NCBI RefSeq assembly: GCF_900699765.1
Contig: NZ_CAADHO010000003.1
Span: 558,001-622,000 of the forward strand
Direction of reading: 5' to 3'
From: Desulfoluna butyratoxydans
Lineage (GTDB): Bacteria; Desulfobacterota; Desulfobacteria; Desulfobacterales; Desulfolunaceae
Length of the DNA stretch: 64,000 nt
Below are positions 59,617-64,000 of the stretch, in pieces. Below the pieces are notes generated by a model, which was not told the origin of the DNA, did no database searches, and saw only the letters and a program-made list of their open reading frames with translations. A program made the position numbers and the translations under genes. Within the stretch, counting starts at the first letter, position 1; each line of letters opens with the position of its first letter.

Positions 59617-61671
59617 TTATATCTTGAAGTTGTCTGATAATTCCCATAGCTCTTTGGTGAGGGTGTTGAGCTCTGTGGCCCGGGTCTTGACGGCTGCGCT
59701 GATCTCCGTGACTCCTTGTGAGGAAAGGGTGATATCGGAGATGGTCCGGGTGATGCTCGTCGAAGCATCCCTGCTGGCGGTTACGCGGCGGGCGGTGTCT
59801 TCGATGCCCTCGGATGCCCGGGCGATGTGCTCGGCGATTTCTGTGGTCACGCTGGATTGCTGTTCCACGGCTGCGGCGATATCGGTGATGGTTTCGTTGA
59901 CGGCGGTGATGATGTCTGTGACCTCATCGGTACCTTGGGCTGCGTCCCTTGCGAGCCCCTGGACCCCCTCGATTTTTCCCCTGATGTCATCGGTGGCCAG
60001 GGCCGTCTGTGAGGCGAGTTCCTTGATTTCATGGGCCACCACTGCAAATCCTTTTCCCGCTTCACCGGCCCGGGCCGCCTCAATGGTTGCGTTGAGGGCC
60101 AGGAGGTTGGTCTGCTCTGAGATCTTGGTGATGACGTCGGTGACCTTGCCGATCTCTTGGGCGGCCAGGGTCAGGTCGTGCATGGTGTCCGAGGCTGCCC
60201 GGGTCCGGGAAGCGGCTCTGTCTGAGACCGTTGTGGCATTCTCGGCATGGGCTGAGATGCCCGTGGCCGTTGCGGCCATTTCGTCGATGGCCGAGGCGAC
60301 CCGTGCCATGTTGTCCGTCGACGTCCTGATCATGGCTGCTCCCTGCTCAAGGTCTGATTTCATGGCGTTGGCCGAAGTCAGGACCAGGCCGGAGCTTTTG
60401 GACGTCTCTTCGGCGTTGGACGCAAGCTCCGAGGAGATGGAAAGCAGGCCTCCTGCAGAGCTGCCGAGGGCGTTGGTGCAATGGCTGAACTGCGTGATGA
60501 TGCCCTGGAGCTTGTCGATGAAGACATTGAACCACCGGGCAAACCGACCTGTTTCATCCCGGGAGTCCACCTGGAGCCTTCGTGTGAGATCCCCTTCACC
60601 TTCGGCAATGTCTTTAAGCTCTTCTAAGGCGGCGTTGATGGGGCGGACAATGGCACCGGACAACAGGAGAATGGCGCCCACCACCAGGCAGGCAGAGACC
60701 AGGCATGAGACAAACCCGATGTGCCTGATCTGCCGGACTTCCTTGCCCAGGGTGGCCAGGGGCACGCTGACGGCAAAGGACCATGGGGTATCGGCCTTGC
60801 CGATGCGCAAGGGGGAGAAGAACATGTAGGCCCCGTGGCCGTATCCCGCCTGGGTGCCGGGCAGGGCATACTCCTTTCCCTTGCGGACGGCGGCAAGGAG
60901 TTCTTTCGGTGCCCCGGCCTCGGCAAGGCTCGTCCCCGTGGACTCCTTGTCGGGATGGGCAATGATGACCCCATTGGATTCCACCAGTACGGCGTGGCCG
61001 GTGCCGAAGGGCTTGATGTCGGAGATGGCCCGCTCCAGCTCGGTGAGAGCGATGTCGATGCCCACAACGCCGATGACCGTGCCGTTTTCCTTCACGGGCA
61101 CGGCAACGCTGGTCATGAGGATGTTTCCCGTATCCTCTTCGGCATAGGGCGAAAGAACGGTCTCTTTTCCCGATACCTTGGCGAGCTGATAATAATCGGC
61201 CTCGGTATAGTCGTCGTTGACGGTGACGGCGACCCTGCCATCCTCCACGTACCAGTAGGGGTAGTAGATCCCTGATTTATCGTGCCATGTGGTGTTGGCG
61301 TGCCGGCTGTCTCTGCCGTCGAGCATGTCCGGTTCGAAAATGGCCCATATGCCCAGGTAGCGGTCATCGTCTCGGAGCAGGCTTTTGAGCATGTCGTCGA
61401 GCATGTCGCGGTCAACGGTGGGACGGTGGCGGACCACCCCTTCCATGACCCGGGCCAGGGCCCGGGTGTCGTTCATGGCCTTGTCCAGGGCGCGCTGCAT
61501 CTCACCGCCGTGTCGATACGCGATCTCAGCAGCCTTTTCACGCGCCTCCTGTTCGGAGAGTTCGCCTGCCTTGTACGTGATATAAAACACTGCGGCAATG
61601 AACGGAATCAACGCCACCGAACAGAACACAACCAGCATTTTTCGCCTTAAGCTGTTTTTACCTAAACCCAT
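59617..61671 (-). CDS. Methyl-accepting chemotaxis protein with dCache sensor
   Basis: A 684-residue receptor. The first membrane helix is at ~10-32. The periplasmic double-Cache has [30 protein letters not shown] and [18 protein letters not shown] second helix (~322-345) is followed by HAMP ([25 protein letters not shown]) and a signalling tip [39 protein letters not shown]. Overall layout and tip resemble the receptor at 30257, suggesting paralogues. An AGGGGGGATAAG ribosome site precedes the ATG. It lies next to, but is probably transcribed apart from, the TonB locus. Confidence 0.94.
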   Translation of the reverse strand: MGLGKNSLRRKMLVVFCSVALIPFIAAVFYITYKAGELSEQEAREKAAEIAYRHGGEMQRALDKAMNDTRALARVMEGVVRHRPTVDRDMLDDMLKSLLRDDDRYLGIWAIFEPDMLDGRDSRHANTTWHDKSGIYYPYWYVEDGRVAVTVNDDYTEADYYQLAKVSGKETVLSPYAEEDTGNILMTSVAVPVKENGTVIGVVGIDIALTELERAISDIKPFGTGHAVLVESNGVIIAHPDKESTGTSLAEAGAPKELLAAVRKGKEYALPGTQAGYGHGAYMFFSPLRIGKADTPWSFAVSVPLATLGKEVRQIRHIGFVSCLVSACLVVGAILLLSGAIVRPINAALEELKDIAEGEGDLTRRLQVDSRDETGRFARWFNVFIDKLQGIITQFSHCTNALGSSAGGLLSISSELASNAEETSKSSGLVLTSANAMKSDLEQGAAMIRTSTDNMARVASAIDEMAATATGISAHAENATTVSDRAASRTRAASDTMHDLTLAAQEIGKVTDVITKISEQTNLLALNATIEAARAGEAGKGFAVVAHEIKELASQTALATDDIRGKIEGVQGLARDAAQGTDEVTDIITAVNETITDIAAAVEQQSSVTTEIAEHIARASEGIEDTARRVTASRDASTSITRTISDITLSSQGVTEISAAVKTRATELNTLTKELWELSDNFKI

Positions 61672-62029
61672 CTTATCCCCCCTGCCGCCTGGCGTGCTCC
61701 CTTCAAAGGGAGGGCAAGCCGCCTCAAGCCTGACGGTGTGCGGAAAAACCGGCGGGATTGGGCAGATGACCCGACAGCCTGTTTGCTCCGTGGCCTTGTG
61801 TGGTCGTGTGGCGGCGCTTCAACAGGGCTTTTTTGCCCTGTTTTCGGTCCTGGAGCGTTTTACGCCCCTTTGTTCGTAATGAAAAAAAGCATGTACGTTG
61901 CTGAAATTGGCGCAAGGGATCAGGGGGGCTCACACAATTCGTGGAGAATGTGGGCCGGAGTGCCGTGGAGCGTTGCATGCAGATGATGTGGTCTTACCAT
62001 GTTGGGTGCCTGACATATCTTAAATAAAA
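61672..62029. other. Upstream region of the chemoreceptor gene
   Basis: No supported gene in these 358 bases. CTCCCTT-CAAAGGGAG (about 61690-61706) is a small palindrome close to the start codon. No promoter consensus could be fixed. Confidence 0.4.
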
Positions 62030-62240
62030 GTAACTATTCAGATCAAAAAAACAGCCTCCGGCGGCAAGGTGTGCCACCTTGAAAGCAGATAGCAGATGTA
62101 ATTTGCCCCTCGTTCCTCGGGTCAAATCACATCTGCATTTAAAACGGCATTCATGTAACTTTTTTTTATGGCCTGTTTGTTAAACTTTTTAAAAGTTTAG
62201 CCCCCGGCAGGGCCGCCGGAGGCATAGGCTGAATAGTTAC
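62030..62240. repeat. Family A palindromic intergenic repeat, best-preserved copy
   Basis: 211 bases with perfect 12-base inverted termini GTAACTATTCAG (62030-62041) and CTGAATAGTTAC (62229-62240). Inside are the GCCTCCGGCGG/CCGCCGGAGGC arms, the CAAGGTG-TGC-CACCTTG hairpin, the GCAGATGTaa/CACATCTGC stem region and AACTTTTTAAAAGTTT. Same orientation as the 21424 copy. Confidence 0.92.
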
Positions 62241-62799
62241 AAATAAAAAAACGTTTCGGGCATCGGTGATGACCCGTTGCTGTTTTTAAAACTGATATAT
62301 CGGCACGAACATTAGAATACCTAAATTAGGTTTGCGCGATTCGGTGTGGGTGGGTGCGTTGTTTGACGTGGCATCTCACTGCGTTTAATGGGGCTATGGA
62401 TAAGATTTCGCGGGAGTAGACGTGGCAGGGTGCCTGGATGCGATGGTCAGGAGGTGGCCACCGTGTGGGGAGCAACCGGGGTGTGGCGAGCGTATCGCAG
62501 ATACGGGCCCCACCCCGGTCGTTTTGTTTCTGTAGAATTGTGTGGGGTCCCATATCATGGGGGACTTTATTGTATGGGGCTTCTGGGGGGGGGGGCTGTG
62601 TTTTGTCTGGGATTGTACTGGGATGAGTAGTTGTGATCAATAGATAATTACGATGGTGTGAGTAAAATGCATGGGGGCGGGGTTCTGGGGGGTGGACTCG
62701 ATACACCTGTGGTGACAGGCTGTTGAAGGGAGTTTTCTGGTTGGCTGGGTGCGCTTGGTTGGCGAGCGTGGAAGTAATGCCTTGGAATGCGAAGGAACG
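62241..62799. other. Long intergenic region with a strong hairpin and an 11-G run
   Basis: No convincing coding frame. ACCGGGGTG (62475-62483) and CACCCCGGT (62511-62519) with an inner GTATC/GATAC stem make a hairpin followed by GTTTTGTTT, a terminator-like structure on the plus strand. A run of 11 G at 62585-62595 and generally G/T-skewed sequence follow. Nothing upstream on the plus strand needs this terminator. Confidence 0.5.
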
Positions 62800-63144
62800 C
62801 TATTTTTTAGATGCCATGCCGATGTCCGGGAATGTCACGGTGATGATTTCGTAGATGCTCGTGGCAATGACCGCGACGAAAACCATCATGGCCGTGACGA
62901 GGATCATTCCCCCCGCCTTTGTGCTCAGGATGTGCATGGTTTCGGCTGCTTTGACAGCCAGGGGCATGGTGAACCAACCGATGAGCGCGGCCAGGATCAC
63001 GGCAAAGACGATGCGGACCTTGTTGGCACGCACGCCGCTGAACAACCCGAAGACAAACACGGCCAGGGCCAGCACCAGGGCTGCCACGGACAGGGTGCTG
63101 CTGACCTCGGGCCAGGCAAAATTGACGATATGTTCGGACGGCAT
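62800..63144 (-). CDS. Hypothetical small membrane protein
   Basis: 114 residues with three hydrophobic segments (~15-37, ~45-68 and ~78-102); family not recognised. There are no charged catalytic motifs, and the C-terminus ends in MASKK. The start at 63144 is fixed by AAGGAG seven bases upstream; a TTG two codons earlier is less likely. It stands alone between long non-coding stretches, so no role is suggested. Confidence 0.7.
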   Translation of the reverse strand: MPSEHIVNFAWPEVSSTLSVAALVLALAVFVFGLFSGVRANKVRIVFAVILAALIGWFTMPLAVKAAETMHILSTKAGGMILVTAMMVFVAVIATSIYEIITVTFPDIGMASKK

Positions 63145-63552
63145 GGTCAAACTCCTTGCTGGAAGGGTTGGGTTGGAGAGACGGCGCGCAGGGTGGTTGC
63201 ATTGAACGGTTCGGGATGGCGTGGGCTGTCTGTAACTATCTCATGTGGTTGGGTATAAATCAAGTTCTGTCGTTTTATACGGCCGATTGAGCCAGAGAAA
63301 GCGTCCCCTTTGGCAGGGGTGCCCTCAGTCCTGATTGAAAAAAGGGTGGTGTTGAGATCTGTACTAATGATTATGAGGTAAATATTGCGTTAATATATCT
63401 TTTTGTTGACGAAGAAGAATAACCCGGCACATCCTCTGGGTGGAATGGCGCAGGGCAAGGCCTTTGATGATGGGATCTATGGCGATATTCCCGCCGAGTG
63501 CCCATGGGGATTGACCGGTCTGGGACACTGAAAAACAAAAAGGCAGGTGGTG
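63145..63552. other. Intergenic region between divergent small-membrane-protein and LysE-type genes
   Basis: About 400 bases without a supported gene, AT-rich at 63355-63420. Promoters for both flanking genes are expected here but no clear -35/-10 pair was found. Confidence 0.4.
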
Positions 63553-64000
63553 ATGGCGTTTGAAATTTGGGTGGCTTTTGTGGTGACGGCATCGGTGGTT
63601 CTGGTGGTGCCGGGGCCCACGGTGGTTTTTGTGGTGGCAAAGGTGACGGACCTGGGGCTCAGGAGAAGTGTGCCTGTTGCATGTGGGGTGCTGGCCGGGG
63701 ATCTTGTCTGTATGTCACTCTCCCTGGTGGGGGTGGGGCTTGTCCTTGCCACATCCGCCGTTGCCTTTTCCATCGTGAAATGGCTGGGGATTGCGTATCT
63801 GGTCTATCTCGGCGTGGAGATGATGGCAAAGGCCCGCAGGCACCGTATCACAGAGGGCGATCATTCGGTGGGGCCGCGTAAGGCCGGGGAGAGCACGCGG
63901 TCCCTTTTTGCCAACGCTTTTTTGATCAACAGCCTTCATCCCAAGGGAATTATTTTTTACTCCTCCTTTATGCCTCAATTCGTCTCCGGCGACACATCCG
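63553..64000 (+). CDS. LysE/RhtB-family amino-acid exporter, 3' end outside window
   Basis: 149 codons are visible and the frame remains open at the window end. The N-terminus MAFEIWVAFVVTASVVLVVPGP with PGP near residue 20, followed by GLRRSVPVACGVLAGDL and LGIAYLVYLGVEMM, then NAFLINSLHPKGIIFY, is the LysE/RhtB pattern of six-helix exporters of amino acids or homoserine lactones. An AGGTGG site precedes the ATG. The complete protein would be about 200 residues. Confidence 0.88.
   Translation, partial: MAFEIWVAFVVTASVVLVVPGPTVVFVVAKVTDLGLRRSVPVACGVLAGDLVCMSLSLVGVGLVLATSAVAFSIVKWLGIAYLVYLGVEMMAKARRHRITEGDHSVGPRKAGESTRSLFANAFLINSLHPKGIIFYSSFMPQFVSGDTS

Noticed and set aside
9824..62240. Family A repeats as a CRISPR array
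   Set aside because: Copies are kilobases apart with no spacer regularity, no short direct-repeat array and no cas genes.
62326..62706. 126-codon minus-strand frame
   Set aside because: His/Pro-rich low-quality sequence across a hairpin and G run; no ribosome site.

Overview
This is a GC-rich, gene-dense window. It looks like part of the chromosome of an anaerobic, motile, Gram-negative bacterium, probably a Desulfobacterota member close to organohalide-reducing sulfate reducers such as Desulfoluna (inference). The evidence is a reductive-dehalogenase-family protein, double-cubane/2-hydroxyacyl-CoA-dehydratase-type radical reductases with their ATPase activator, two FmdE-family proteins, a UGA-containing CC/Se selenoprotein, many sigma-54 activators, TonB/ExbBD and a complete chemotaxis operon. 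No rRNA, tRNA, CRISPR or transposase gene was seen.

Layout. 1-700: a MntA/HepT (type VII toxin-antitoxin) pair cut by the window edge. 819-5006: a four-gene operon of unrelated amide-hydrolase folds (papain-like protein, asparaginase fused to a mannose-type lectin, N-terminal-Cys Ntn hydrolase, and a Cys/His protein of unknown family). 5689-8626: a frameshifted reductive-dehalogenase-like protein with a candidate sigma-54 promoter, plus an adjacent PAS/sigma-54 activator. 8777-11911: small regulators with visible palindromic operators (YozG-like/DUF2975, HxlR/nitroreductase) and a small-multidrug-export protein. 12150-18416: an operon joining two double-cubane-type reductase proteins and their activator to a ribose-type ABC transporter. 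18606-25734: GGDEF protein, TetR/DsrE pair with shared operators, an Omp85-type barrel, two unknown genes and an old-yellow-enzyme oxidoreductase.

26164-45385: signal transduction, comprising a sensor kinase with a sigma-54 response regulator, a dCache chemoreceptor, a second sigma-54 regulator, then a nine-gene chemotaxis operon (soluble receptor-like protein, STAS, CheY, CheA, receptor, CheW, CheR, CheB, CheD). 45538-51366: YitT protein, the selenoprotein, a low-GC methyltransferase, an exported Ntn hydrolase and two unknown genes. 51856-59274: RmlC-like epimerase, then a minus-strand TonB-dependent uptake locus (ExbB-ExbD-TonB, structured RNA region, FmdE, receptor, exported FmdE, flavin reductase). 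59617-64000: another chemoreceptor, a small membrane protein and a LysE-type exporter cut by the window end.

Two families of palindromic intergenic repeats punctuate the window. Family A is bounded by GTAACTATTCAG / CTGAATAGTTAC. Family B is bounded by TTTARCCCGGATATTTCA. The strongest candidates for undescribed biology are the transporter-coupled double-cubane reductase operon, the TonB/FmdE uptake locus with attenuator-like RNAs, the four-hydrolase operon with its asparaginase-lectin fusion, and the repeat family with compensatory stem changes.
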